64,000 bases of DNA from Akebia trifoliata (Eukaryota > Streptophyta > Magnoliopsida > Ranunculales > Lardizabalaceae): NCBI GenBank assembly GCA_017979445.1, contig CM030717.1, positions 15,114,086 through 15,178,085 on the forward strand, written 5' to 3'. The position numbers and the translations under genes were made by a program. Shown here in pieces: positions 33,101 to 44,988 of this stretch (its first letter is position 1; each line of letters opens with the position of its first letter). A model generated the notes under the pieces. The model made no database searches, had not been told where the DNA came from, and saw only the letters and a program-made list of their open reading frames with translations.

Positions 33101-35428
33101 AAGACATTTTCGTTTTTGAAGAAATCAAAGATCCTCCACTTTTGAGTTTTTTATGCGAATCTTTCTCCTTTACTCCATTTTCTATATCCATATATCCTCT
33201 CCCGATCTTATTGATCTCTAGCATTTCTTCTGGACCACTTCTGACACCACCCTCCGAGCATGTCTTAACTATAGCTTTTATCCTTTTCGCAAGAACCCTT
33301 CCACGGAAATGACTTTGTTTACATGTCACAGGATCATTTGTAGTCAATAGAGGAATAACCATTAAAGCATTGGGGGTCAAAGTGGCACATTTGCTCATGG
33401 ACCATTTAAGCCTTTTCTTGTTTTGCTTTGATAAATAACTGGAATCTTGAACTTGTCTGCATAACATGTCATCTCCCTGTCTTTCGAATGCGGTTTTCAT
33501 TATACGTATTGTATCAGTCACCCCTGAATTTATTTTCCTTGATTTAATCTTGCTTTGAGTCGCTAAGAACTGTCTTTCATAATCACCCTTACTATCATAA
33601 ACCATCATTTCACCCCCAATTTGAAAATCATTATCAGCTTGAAATGAGATTGAAGATGATGCTACCCCTTCTATCCGCCTTTTCGTCTTTTGTGTCTCTG
33701 TTCGAACTCCAAAAGATCTTATGTTTGAAGAACCACAATCGCTTACAAAAAAATCGGGTTTTACATTCCGACGTTTGGACCGTCGCAAATACATAAGATC
33801 GTATAGTGACAAACTGCACACTCCATCTTCCCGCCGATCGCTAAATGGGCCCTCTTTGATTGCATCAATTGGAACCTCGGGAACAAAAGTTCTAATGTCT
33901 GCTCTCAAAACTTCATTTTCTCTATGGAAATTGATTGTTTTTACAATGTTATCAGAGCCTAAAGAACACAAATCATGATCACCATCAAAAACTCGATACA
34001 CCACCTTGTTTTGCATTGATCTTACTTCAAATTCAACACCTTTTAAAGCAGATGTGACGAGCAACCATGAAACATCGTAAGAAAATTGACCACGAAACAG
34101 TTTAGCTTCATTTTTGGAAGGGCAATCCTTAGAAGAGCTCCACCGGAAGTATCCATCTTCACAAGGGGTTCTGTCAAGTTTTTGTAAGATGGCAATATTG
34201 TCAATTGTTACTTCTCTTATCTCACCGTTAATAGTGTCCTTTCTAATGCCAAGATTGTGGATGACTCCATCAAAGCTTACATAAAACCGGCAGTTGCATC
34301 TAGATTCATGAGGCTTCCTCTCTATTGTATTTATTTTAGCATCAATCCATGCCTGTATAGAATTTCGTTGACTAAGTTTAAACACAAAAATAAATAAAAA
34401 AACAAAACATATAGTATGGGCATGTAAATCAGATAATTTATAAACAAAATGTTAGTATCAGATCCTATTCAAAGAACAATTTACATCAAGTACAGACCAA
34501 AAATTTTGTGCATCCCAATTCCTTAAGGGGTTTTTGTAAACATGTGCCCTAAGGGCACAAAATCTGCATTAAATACACCTTGGAAATTTAATTTCCTACC
34601 AAAAATGCCCTAAAAAAAATCTTTACCAAAAACACCCTCAAATACAGAAGTGAATGTAAAATAAATAGAAATAGTAACTCACAAGACGTGACTTTCTTGG
34701 TCTGAACTATCTTCACTGGGATTGGTTGCAAGTACACATATATCTACACCAGGCCTCAAGAAACAGGTGCAATCAGATAAATTCGCTATTCTTGACCTTA
34801 CTCTAAGATTGCTGATAGGGATTTTCTCATCTATTTTGTATCCATGATGTTCAAAATGCGTGGTTATGCTCCCATCTTTTATACTCATGAGCTCTACATT
34901 CCACCATGAGCCATCAAAAAATGCCTCAAAAGCTGCGGGATGGTATTACATCAATAACAATGGTAGGTAATAAAATTTTCATAATAGAAATATTAGAAAT
35001 GTAACTTGATGAACTTCTTTTACTAAAAGCATGAAAGTAATCACTCATCACAATTTAAAAAAAAAAAATCGAGAGATTATATTATCACACCACATTTTGC
35101 TAACGCTACCCCAATTCACATGTACATCATCAAAGATTTAGCACACATCTTGGGTTGGCATTAGTAAAAATTGGTGTGGCAATAGAAGCTCTCAAAATTT
35201 AGAAACTTGAGATTCAACTCGAGCTCTAAGTAGTCTTCCATCATGTTTACTCAATAGGACCCTTAAAGTTTTAGTGTTCTTAAAGAAAGTCTGAAAAAAG
35301 ACTTGAATCGTGCCAACAAGTTGAGATTATTGGAGAAGCCATGAATCAATTCATAATAGATAACAGAGTTATTACTTACGATATGCATCAATTGGATGTC
35401 TGAGTTGATGCAAATGTCTTTTCGCCAT
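30182..35428 (-). CDS. CLSY1: CLASSY1/2-type SNF2 chromatin remodeller, five coding exons
   Basis: Nuclear SNF2-family ATPase of RNA-directed DNA methylation; known family members recruit RNA polymerase IV to make 24-nt siRNA precursors. Exons read from GT-AG sites: 35380-35428 (ATG, MAKRHLHQLRHPIDAY, donor GTAAGT), 34683-34932, 32847-34371, 32596-32754, 30182-32137; phases join and give 1312 residues (Arabidopsis CLSY1/2 are about 1250). The exon 1-2 join makes PFEAFFDGSW, the CLSY1/2 N-terminal motif. Exon 4 has a Cys/His cluster (CQHEY...CQLC). SNF2 motifs: HSPGSGKT (about 759-766), LDEGHNPRS (about 897-905), SGTLFQN (about 926-932), EGISLTAASRV, and QAVARAFRPGQ (about 1213-1223). No frameshift or stop is seen, so it looks functional. 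The exon 2-3 junction is least certain: acceptor after CTTAG (34371) with donor GTGAGT, or CAG (34352) with the weak donor at CAC/GTCTTG. Introns 1 and 4 contain MITE sequence. Confidence 0.93.
32210..32552. mobile_element. MITE in intron 4 of the CLASSY gene
   Basis: About 40-base terminal inverted repeats: the left begins GAGAGCTACTATTGGCACCC, and the reverse complement of the right begins GAGAGCTTCTATTGGCAACC. It is flanked by an 8-base direct duplication TTCATTTT (32202-32209 and 32553-32560); with the next G the match is 9 bases. That suits a hAT-like (8) or Mutator-like (9) origin. There is no coding capacity. A second internal copy of the terminal sequence begins near 32450. It lies between coding exons 4 and 5. 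Confidence 0.85.
35085..35203. mobile_element. Fragment of the same MITE family in CLASSY intron 1
   Basis: The right part reads GGTGTGGCAATAGAAGCTCT, matching the terminus of the element in intron 4. The left part has a weaker inverted counterpart around TGCTAACGCTACCCC. No target duplication is recognised, so it is either an old copy or a truncated one. Confidence 0.45.
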
Positions 35429-36340
35429 GGTTGTTCAATAACTAAGCTCCAATAAAAAAAAATGGGCACAATAAGTACCCACAATACATTAACACCTAAG
35501 CACATTAGAAAGCATGATTTAAAATAAAATACTAACTTAATTAAGTTCAACCCATTTGGAATACAAGAACTTTGACAACTTAAAAATCTATCAAAAGGAA
35601 CTTATTTATTTAAGCTAAAAAAATAAATAAATAAATAAGTAATTTAGCAACCTAATTTAATTTTTCTTAGGACCAAGAAAACTGAATAAAATGAAATTGA
35701 ATTTCTCCAAATCTTCAGCTAGGACAGCTACCTCACATTTTCCTTAATACCCATTTCAAAATCCTCTGTTTCTCCTTCAAATTTAGTCCCCCCAAAAACG
35801 TTCCCCTTTAATGGTAAAAAAAAGAAACACTAAATGATGAACAAAATGAAAATTCCATAAATGGGTGAAGGTTAAGAAAAGCTAACCCATTATCCGCGTA
35901 AGTTAGCACCAGATTTCAGCACATGCATTCCTCAAAAACCAGGAGAAAAAAAAAAACACTGACAAGAAGCTTTGCATGTTAAGCTAGAAACCCATTTATA
36001 GTTCAAAACTACAAGATTGTGAGGTAGGTGAAGTGTACCTCTAGTCGATCAGTATATGGCGCACATTAGCAACGCTATTAGAACTTAAAAGTAGTTATAA
36101 AAAAAAAGATAAACCAACCCCATGAAAATACAGGCGAGACAGTTGTTCATGAACAGTGAACAAGTCGTACCTGAAAGAAGCCTTTGCGGGTCAGATGGAC
36201 GACAGATTCTGGCAATTTCTTCAAGCCGGGAAACCGAGCTTGTGTTGTCGTCCTTGGTTTAAGGACCAAAGCAGAAATGTTTGTGCGGAAAAAGAAGATG
36301 TGTTGGCGGAGATATCGATTCCCACTCCATTCTCGGATTC
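35429..36340. other. 5' region of the CLASSY gene: leader and probable promoter
   Basis: Sequence just upstream of the CLASSY start codon. It probably holds the 5' untranslated leader and part of the promoter. Short open frames on both strands at 36147-36465 overlap and look like nothing known, so I do not call them genes. I could not place the transcription start. Confidence 0.4.
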
Positions 36341-36880
36341 CGTTTCCAATTGTTAGTAAATTTTTACTCAATTTTTTCTGTCCTGGATACCGAATTTGGA
36401 ATCTAAATTTTGTGTGCCCCGTGTACATTGACCCATCTTACCAAAGTTTGATTGATGATTGCTAACCATCTGATTTAGATCTTTTTCATCATTACTTTGA
36501 TGACAATGACCATAGTGGGTATGAAAGTCAGGAAGAAAAATAATCCAATTTCATCATAATTTGAGCAATCGGGCATGGGATTGATTTGTGATGGATGGTT
36601 TCGTCTTCTTCTGAAAAAATAGATGACGTGGCGGAAAAAAGTGGACAGAAAATTGACTAATGGAGACATTTTAAGGGCTTCTCAAGCTCAATACTTAGAG
36701 CCAAATTGGGCTTTTCCCTGAATTAGCCAAGGCTTGAAGCCCATGGGCCTTTTCTTTCAACACTTCTAATCAAACATTTGTTGGTAATGTGGTGGTGATC
36801 CTAAGGGTTGAGTTAATATATAATTTTTTAAACTTCTAAGGGTGATTTAGACATTTTGGTAAATATTTTGACATACCCTA
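36340..36880. repeat. Segmental duplication, copy next to CLASSY
   Basis: Matches 39826-40290 in the same orientation: GACAATGACCATAGTGGGTA, AAATAATCCAATTTCATCAT, GTGGTGGTGATCCTAAGGG. The copy lies about 0.9 kb upstream of the CLASSY start codon, probably in its promoter. No coding sequence is evident. Confidence 0.82.
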
Positions 36881-38374
36881 TCTTTTCAAATTGATGATAT
36901 GCCCCAGCCCAACGCATTATCTAGGTATAATTTTCTAAACCTTCATTTTCAACTTTAAGATTCTATCTCCTTCAACCTTCAAAACTAAAGAACAAGATTG
37001 CATTTTTTTTTTTTTTTTTTAAGAAGTAAAATATGATGGATATTCCCCTTGATATTTCTCCTCGCAAATTCGGCATCTAGAGTATAATTTTTTTTTCCAA
37101 CATAAGATTCTATCCCTTCATTCTTCGAGCCTCACTAGCAAGATAGGGTTTTAGGGAAGTTAAAGAAGATGGATTTTTGGATTAAAAAATCAAGGATTTT
37201 CTATAATAATAATAAAAAAATAATAAAAGATTAAAGATAGAGTGAAAATGAAGTACAAGATGATGGATTGAAGATGAAGTTGAATAGGTTAAAATAAAAG
37301 AGCTTAAATAAATAAGTTTAATTTAATCGATTCTTAAGTTTTCAAAGTTCTTGTTCAAAAGGAACTTATTTATTTTAGCTAAAAAACTTGAAGATGACTG
37401 GTATTTGCAATAAAATTATCACGGGTTTTGGCTAGAGGTTGAAGATGAGGGCATTTAGGTCATTGGTCAAAAGTATTCTAAAGGAGTCCAAGGTCAAGGG
37501 GCGTGTCATCAGTTTGAAAACAAAAGGGTGGTATCTCTAATATTCACCAAACGTGGAGGGGACTGTCAAAATCACTTTAAAGAAATTTGCTTGCAGAAGA
37601 TCAAAAAAAAAAAAAAAAGCCTCTTAGAACTCCCATTTTTTTTTTTTTTTGTCTAATAAAAAATGAGCTCAAATATAAACCCTACAATAAAAATAAAAAA
37701 TAAAATGATAGTGGTGAGATGACATTAGCATGTGGTCATTAAGGTGGAAAAGTTTTTGAGTGGTAATACCACATATTTGGGATTAGAACCCTCAGCTGTC
37801 ATGATTTCATCCAATTACCTTTTCTAGAAATGGCAACATTTTAAGTGACCTCTTGATTTTACCTATAAAATGAGTCACGACTCTAAGAGGATTGGAAAAC
37901 CTTTCGTGAAACACTCAATAAAAATTATTCTACATATCTTGAATTGAATTTTCCTTGATCCTGTGGTAGAAACCCTTAGCGAGATTAATTTCCACACTAT
38001 GGATCGATTCTCCATTTTCTTAACCTGGAACCGAACTGCAACTTGTTCCAATCAAAACAAACCATCCCAAAGTTATCGGTTAGGTTCGGATCTCGGTTTG
38101 AACCAGATTTTAGAAGTCAAAGCTCAAACATTCCAAGAATTTGTACGCTATTGCAATAGAATAAAATACACATGTAGAATTCTCCATTTTCAAGAGACTA
38201 ATGATAAAATGACGCACTAAAAGCGGGCAGCCCGCTTCAAAATTTTGAAGGAACTCTCTACATTGGATTTCACATGGCATTTTCAAGGGGAACAACAACC
38301 GGCAATCTCGTCTTTTGAAAAACCTGTGATTTTGTATGTTCATGTTTTGGAATTAAAATGACCAGTGAGCTGGA
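36881..38374. other. Non-coding with poly-T and poly-A runs
   Basis: Homopolymer runs at about 37004-37020 and 37640-37650. The frame at 37963-38220 shows no similarity. No supported gene. Confidence 0.4.
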
Positions 38375-38545
38375 ATCGTAAAATGACGCACTAAAACATA
38401 TGTAGTCTATACACGACTGACATGGCAAGAACATGTTGTAGATCTTTTTCCTTGTGTATCTCGAAGAAAAAGATCTATGGATTTGTGTCCTTGCCACGTC
38501 ACTCACGTATAGACCGCGTATCTTTTAGCATGTCGTTTTATCACG
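38375..38545. mobile_element. Palindromic MITE (about 170 bp)
   Basis: Nearly a full palindrome with arms of about 80 bases. Left: AAATGACGCACTAAAACATA, AGTCTATACACGACTGACAT, AGATCTTTTTCCTT. The right arm reads back with matching GGTCTATACGTGAGTGACGT. A second copy of the terminal block (AAAATGACGCACTAAAA) lies at 38204-38221, so it may be nested in an older copy. Confidence 0.72.
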
Positions 38546-39825
38546 ACTCTTTTCAATATGTATTACAAAATGCAATCATAATACAAAATCTTAAAAATAA
38601 TAAATATCTCATTGTCATAATTTTTCCATTGTATAGTACATTGTCATAATAAATATTTTTTATAATTTTAAAAATAATTGTTATCCTTAAAAATTGATTT
38701 ATATCTTAATTCTTTGTATTCGATTTTTGTTGAGTAGAATAAATATGTTGTTAAAGAAATTTTATACATTGGATTCTTTAAATTTGGAGGAAGTAAGGTG
38801 AGAACAATCTTTTTACCTAGTAAGATTTTAAATCTTCCTAAAGATCATGAGCTCATATCGTGGCATCCAAAAACATGATCGGATGCCACTAGGATGTAGA
38901 GGGAGAAATTTTAAGAAGTTTGACAAAAAAATATTTAAAATATATATATTTTTCACAGTTGAATTTTGTTTTTAAATTTGAGAGTTGTGTAGCCTTCCAT
39001 TTGTCAACACCATTGATGCTCAAAGCAGATTTTATTGTTATTATTATTTTTGAATCTGAATTTTTTTCATGAAATCTACTAGGCTATGGTGCTGGATTTC
39101 CAATGACATAAGCAAAGGTGGACCACATGACCCTTAGTAAGATTTCAGATCTTACTAAGTTAGTAAGGAAAGTGTTTTCTCGAGAAAAAGAGAGACATGG
39201 GACAGAGGAATCCCAACCTTTTGATGGGATTCCACTTTCCAGATTTTCTTGCCTATGCTCTTTGTGAGTGGGATGCACTAAATTAATTAAATATTTATCA
39301 TATGAGAATCTTACACCAGGAATTAGACATCATAGCAACGGAAACAAACACAGCCTTGAAGTTTGGAGGCTATCACTTGTCTTGGAAGCCCATATCTTGA
39401 GAAATCCATCACAATGGAGCTCTTTTATGGACACCAAAATTCATCACTATATCCCTCACAAGCTAAGAATTTATTTGGATACATTTAAAAATGTAAATTT
39501 TTTTTTTTTTTTTTTGAAAGTTGAAAAATTAAAAAAAAAATATTAGTTGGATTAATTCAAAAAATGTAAAAAAATCCTAACTTTTTAAAAAATAAAAGAA
39601 AATTACATTCTACTTTCTAAAAATTACTTTCTCTCAAAACTAATTTCTTCCACAATTATCAAATAAAATTCAAAAGATGTCACTAAAGGTAGAAATTGAC
39701 CTCACACATCCAAATTAGGTCTATAGGTTGGGAATTGACCTTTCACGGTTTGGACCGACACTTTTGCATTAAAATTCATATTTTGAATATTTCTTAGTGA
39801 TTGATACAAGGCATAGATCTCACAA
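38546..39825. other. Non-coding, nothing recognised
   Basis: AT-rich; no supported gene or repeat. Confidence 0.4.
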
Positions 39826-40290
39826 TCCCAGAAGTGTAAATTTTTATGTCATGTCCACATTGACCATTTTACAAGGATTTTTTTTTCTTTTTTTTCATTA
39901 TTTTGATGACAATAAGCATAGTGGGTATGAAAGTCAAGAAGAAAAATAATCCAATTTCATCATAATTAGAGAAATCAGCCATGGGATTGATTTTTGGTGG
40001 ATAATTTGCTCTAATGGAAAATAATGGATAGAGTGGTGGAAAAAAGTAGACACAAAATTGACTAATTGAGATTTGTAAGGGCTTCCCAAACCCAAGGTTG
40101 GCCTTGCCAGACCTTGACCCAAATCGTGGTTTCCCTAGAATTGGGTTAGGTGCCCTTTTTAAGACTTCTAATCATATGTAAATGGTAATGTGGTGGCGAT
40201 CCTAAGGGATTAGTTGATATATAGATTTAAAAAATAATTACTATAATAATATATAGATTTTAAACTTAAGGTGATTTTAGAGATGGGCCT
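39826..40290. repeat. Segmental duplication, distal copy
   Basis: Direct-orientation match to 36340-36880 with scattered changes and indels (GACAATAAGCATAGTGGGTA, AAATAATCCAATTTCATCAT, GTGGTGGCGATCCTAAGGG). Confidence 0.82.
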
Positions 40291-40555
40291 CCATATTTTG
40301 GTAAATATTTGAGACATGCTTCTCCTCCATGATTAAGATTTAAATAAAGGGAGGGGACCCATCAACCCCAACTTACTGATTAAAAATAGATAAATAAAGG
40401 GACACTAAAGTCATCTGATTTCTTAGAAAAATCTCAGAAGAAACTTGAAACAGTAAATGAGGGAAAAATACAGAGAAAAGGGGGTTGGTGGTGTGAAATG
40501 AAAAAGTGAGGTATATTGAAATAAGTTTAAAAAATCTCATAAAAATCTTAGATTT

Positions 40556-40582
40556 CAAATATATATATATATATATATATAG
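40556..40582. repeat. (AT)n microsatellite
   Basis: Plain AT dinucleotide run just before a foldback element. A CA/TA run at 40962-40987 separates it from the next one. Confidence 0.9.
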
Positions 40583-40599
40583 GATGGCGTTATTACGAC

Positions 40600-40944
40600 T
40601 CCTATTACGACTCATATTGCGACACACCGTTTGTCTTGTATGGGCAAAAATGTTAGGAATAGGCTGATGTTTTGTGAGGATGATCTATGTGATGAGGGGA
40701 TCATCCTGGCAAAAAATCATCCCATTCCAAAACTTCTAACCCCATCAAAATTGATTTACAAAAATTGGACGGTCTAAAAATTTTCAACTTGTAAAGATGG
40801 GGCAAGAAGTTTCATAATGAGCTGATTTTTGTCAAGGATGATCTCCTCACCATAGAGATCATCCTCACAAAAAATCAGCCCATTCCAAACATTTTTGCCC
40901 ATATAAGACAAAACGGTGTGTCGCAATGTGAGTCGTAATAGGGG
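40600..40944. mobile_element. Foldback MITE E1
   Basis: Long terminal inverted repeats: left CCTATTACGACTCATATTGC, then GACACACCGTTTGTC; the right arm reads back CCTATTACGACTCACATTGC, GACACACCGTTTTGTC. Inside, two modules of GCTGATTTTT...GAGGATGATC...GATCATCC...AAAATCAGC each form their own hairpin. No coding. Confidence 0.82.
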
Positions 40945-40987
40945 TACACGGAACCCGACCCACACACACACACACACATATATATAT

Positions 40988-41374
40988 GGGAGCGGTTCGG
41001 CAGCCCTAAAGTTTGCCAAGTTTGGTGCTAAACATTTTTTGTAAATCACTTTTGATGGGGTTAGAAGTTTTGGAATAGGCTGATTTTTTGTGAGGATGAT
41101 TTTTACGGTGAAGAGATCATCCTCACAAAAATCAGCTCATTTTGAAACTTCTAACCCTAGTTTACAAGTTGAAGAATTGTGGACCGTCCAATTTTTGTAA
41201 ATCACTTTTGATGGGGTTAGAAGTTTTGGAATAGGCTGATTTTTGGTGAGGATGATCTCCTCATCATAGAGATCATCCTCACAAAAAATCAGCTCATTCC
41301 AAAGCTTCTAACTCATATTTTGAAAAATGTTTGGCACCAAACTTGGCAAACTTTAGGGCTGCTGAACCGTCCCC
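40988..41374. mobile_element. Foldback MITE E2
   Basis: Terminal inverted repeats of about 50 bases: left GGGAGCGGTTCGGCAGCCCT, right (reverse complement) GGGGACGGTTCAGCAGCCCT, both continuing AAAGTTTGCCAAGTTTGGTG. Inserted in a TATATATA stretch present on both sides. The interior has the same GAGGATGATC hairpin modules as E1, although the outer ends differ. Confidence 0.85.
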
Positions 41375-41697
41375 TATATATATATATATTGTTTGTTAAA
41401 CTGAAAAAAATAAGTGTTGAATGTATTTTAAGTGTTAACTTATTTGTTTACATGTTAAAATAATACTGAATTCATTAAAATTAAACGCTAAATTCGTAAA
41501 ATCATGTTTGTTACATATTGTTGAAACTGGTAAATTATTTTTTTTACCCATACAATCATATTATACATTGTTTGCATATTTCATATTTCTATTTCTTATC
41601 AAACACAATAAAATATATTATTTCTTATAAAATTAAAATACAATTCATTTTAAATAATAAGTAATACTCAAATTTTCAATTTCTAAAGAAGAATTTG
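41375..41697. other. AT-rich spacer between foldback E2 and the copia element
   Basis: Begins with a TA run. No other supported feature. Confidence 0.4.
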
Positions 41698-41874
41698 AGA
41701 AGAATTATTTCAAGACTCTTTTGTGAGAGTTTGACAAAAATTTATATTAGTATAAAAATACAAAGATAAAAGTGCCCTTACAAACCAAAAATAAATAAAA
41801 GTTAAATAAAAAATTATATCTAAATAGCTAAATTATTTCCAATACTTTCCCTCAAGCTAGTGCAAATATATCAA

Positions 41875-44800
41875 CTAAACCCAGCTTGACAAGATGAGAA
41901 TTAGTGATGGACAGACCAACAGACTTCGTAAGCATGTCGACAAACTAATCTGAAGAAAATACGAAGACTGTGTGGAGATCACCAGATTGAAGTTTCTCCT
42001 TGAAAAAGTGAATATCAACTTCAATATGCTTAGTTCTTTCATTAAAGACTGAGTCAAAATCCAACATAATAATAGACTTATTGTCACAGAACAAAATAGA
42101 AGAATCTAAAATAGGAAATCCCAACTCTGCTAGCAAAAAAACGAAGCCAAGTTAGCTCACATGTGCCAAGAGCGATAACAGGACACTCAACTTTAGTAAA
42201 AGAGCAAAAAACTACATTCTATTTTTTACTTTTCCACAAGATAAAGTTATCATCATAAAAAATATAGAAACTAGAAGTAGAACTCCTAAATGTAAGAGAA
42301 CCAACATAATCAGCATCTGTGAAACAAAATAAATGTAACTGAACAGTAGAAGAGTAGACCAAGACCACGACGCAACTTCAGGTAGTAAAAGATACGATAA
42401 ACAGCATCAAGGTGAGAAGTACACGGAGTATGCATGAATTGACTGACCATACTAATCACAAAGGAAGAGTCAGGTCTAGTATTAGTCAGATAAATCAAAC
42501 AACCTATAAGTCTTTGATAAGACGAAGTATTTGATAAAAGATCACCAGAGTCAACACTAAAACGATGATCCTAATTCATAAGTAAGGAAGTAGGACAACA
42601 ACTAAGCATCCTAGTGTCTTGCAAAAGATCCAATGTGTATTTACGCTAAGAGAGCGAAATACATTGGTGAGAATGGGTCACTTCTATCCTCAAGAAGTAC
42701 TTGAGTGGACCCAAATCCTTAACCTCAAAAAGCACAACTCAATAACACCGTGCATTATCACCAATCATAATAATGTCATCCACATAAGCCAAAACAATGG
42801 TGTAACGACCATCCACTCCTCGATGACGAACAAAGCAAGTATGATCTAAGTGACATCCAATAAACTCCATAGATAAAATAACCTCGGAAAACCGTTGAAA
42901 CCAGGCTCGCGGAGACTACTTCAGACCATATAAAGATTTAAGAAGACGACATACATTCTCAAAATATTCCCTTTAAAGACAAAATCCTAGAATAGGGACC
43001 ATATAAATAATCCCAGTCAAATCACCATTCAAAAATGCGTTCTTTACATCCAATTGGTAAAGTGGCTAAGAGTTACACGTAGCTAGAAAGACAAGAAGTC
43101 GAACAGTAGAGAGTTGGCGATAGAAGTAAACGTGACACCAAAATCTTTCTCTAGAGTCTTTGTAAACCTTTTAGCAACTAGGCATGCCTTATACCAATCA
43201 ACGGTACCTTTGGCAAGGTATTTCACTGTGGATACCCATTTACAACTAATAGTCCATTCCCCAGATGGGAGAGTGACAAGCTCTCAAGTATAATTATTTT
43301 GCAAAGCATACATCTCAATAATTATAATTTTTGTCCATTGATGGTCTTGCAAAGCCTCTAATACAGATCGAGGGACTCGAATAGAATTAGTACTACAAGG
43401 TAGGCCTGATAAGAGGAAGGGAGACCTTAATAGGAAACAAACCGAGTAATAGGATAATTAGTAACACACCCCCACTTACCTTTGCGAAAGGTAAAAAATA
43501 AGTGAGAATCAAAGATAGAAGGGATAACAACATGTATATGTGTGGAAGGAGGAGATGAGATACCTAAATCCAAGGAGGAGGTTGGCAAAGGTGTAGGGGA
43601 GCGAAGACGACAAGAGTAAACTTTAAGCGTGGGCAAAGATGGAGGAAAATAGGAGATGATAGCATTATAAGAAACGAATCCTGCAAAGTAGATGTAATAT
43701 GAAAGTATGAAACATTTTCAAAGAAAGTAACATCAAAAGAGTGTATGACACGATGAAAAACTGGATCATAACACAGATACCTTTTTTGGACAAAGAGAAG
43801 TAACCCAAGAAAATGCATCAAATGGATTTGTCATCTAATTCGGTACAATTGGGACTCTTATCTTGAACAAAATATGTGCACCCAAATACTCGATGTGTAA
43901 CTGGAAAAAGTATATTATTAGGTTGAAGGACATGAAGAGGTATTTGTCCCTCTAAGGTACGACTAAGGACACGATTAATAAGATAAGTCGCAGTGATGAC
44001 TACCATATTCCAATACGCCTTAAAAATATGTATTCTACGGAGAAGACATCAAGCAACGTTCATGAGATGGCGATTCTTACATTTCGCCACCCCATTCTGC
44101 TTAGGAGTATAAAGACAAGTCAACTGGTGAAGCATACCTACTCATGAAAATGAGAGTGAATCCCATTAGATATATATATATATTCCCCCCTCATTATTTG
44201 ATCGAAGATATTTAATAGTAATATTGTACTAAGTTTGAATCATTTTTTAAAAAATTAATAAAAATAGAAAATACCTTAGAATGAGAACAACAGATCAGAT
44301 AAATCCAAGTACAATGAGAATAGTCATCAATAAATATAATATAATATCTATGACCATTAAAAGCAGGAATAGGAAAGACCCCCATACATTAGAATGAATT
44401 AAATCAAATATTTTATTAACTCGATGCATACGATGACTATAAGAAGTACGTGTGTGTTTAGAAAATTTACACATAAAGCACTAAAATTTGTATCCACTAT
44501 AATTAGTTTTTAAAGCATGAAATAAATAACATAAGTGTTAAATTTTTGCATGTCCTAAGTGAACATGCCATAAATCTAGAGTTTGAAAAGAAAACGTATG
44601 ACTCTTGAAGAAGGAAACGCAAAAGTCAAAATATCAGTAAGTTGGAATCCAAATAAGTACAACCCATTCCTTTCATATCCCTTGCAAAAATTCTCCTCGA
44701 AGTCAAGTCTTGAAAAATGCAATGAGTTGGAAAAAAAATAACTGAACAATTTAGTAATTTAGTAATACTACTCACAGACATAAGATTAATAGATAGTTAA

Positions 44801-44988
44801 AGGTCATGAAGCACAAAGTCTAGTGAAATCTTAGAAGATAAAGGAATGGTACCCTTGTTGTGGATAGGTGTAAAAGATCCATCAACAAGACGAACTTCCC
44901 TATGAGTAGTAGGAAAATTAGAAGAAGTAAAATAATTAAACTTACTGATCATGTAATTAGAGGCACCAAAATCAATAACCCATTGCAT
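41875..44988 (-). pseudogene. Copia pol remains (protease start to RNase H)
   Basis: 44797-44988: protease, VIDFGAS in place of the catalytic DSGAS/DTGAS motif. 43818-44006: end of integrase (ATYLINRVLSRTLEGQIPLH, then RVFGCTYFVQD). 43564-43800: linker with CYDPVFHRVIHSFDVTFFE. 42310-42498: RT thumb (YLTNTRPDSSFVISMVSQFM, then HLDAVYRIFYYLK). 41945-42136: RNase H (DNKSIIMLDFDSVFNERTKH, IEVDIHFFKEKL). Several frame changes; not functional. Confidence 0.85.

Noticed and set aside
31095..33978. Plus-strand open frames across the CLASSY gene
   Set aside because: They are antisense shadows of the CLASSY exons, with no similarity of their own.
36147..36465. Overlapping frames on both strands upstream of CLASSY
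   Set aside because: No recognisable domain on either strand; more likely leader or promoter sequence. A 5' untranslated exon remains possible.
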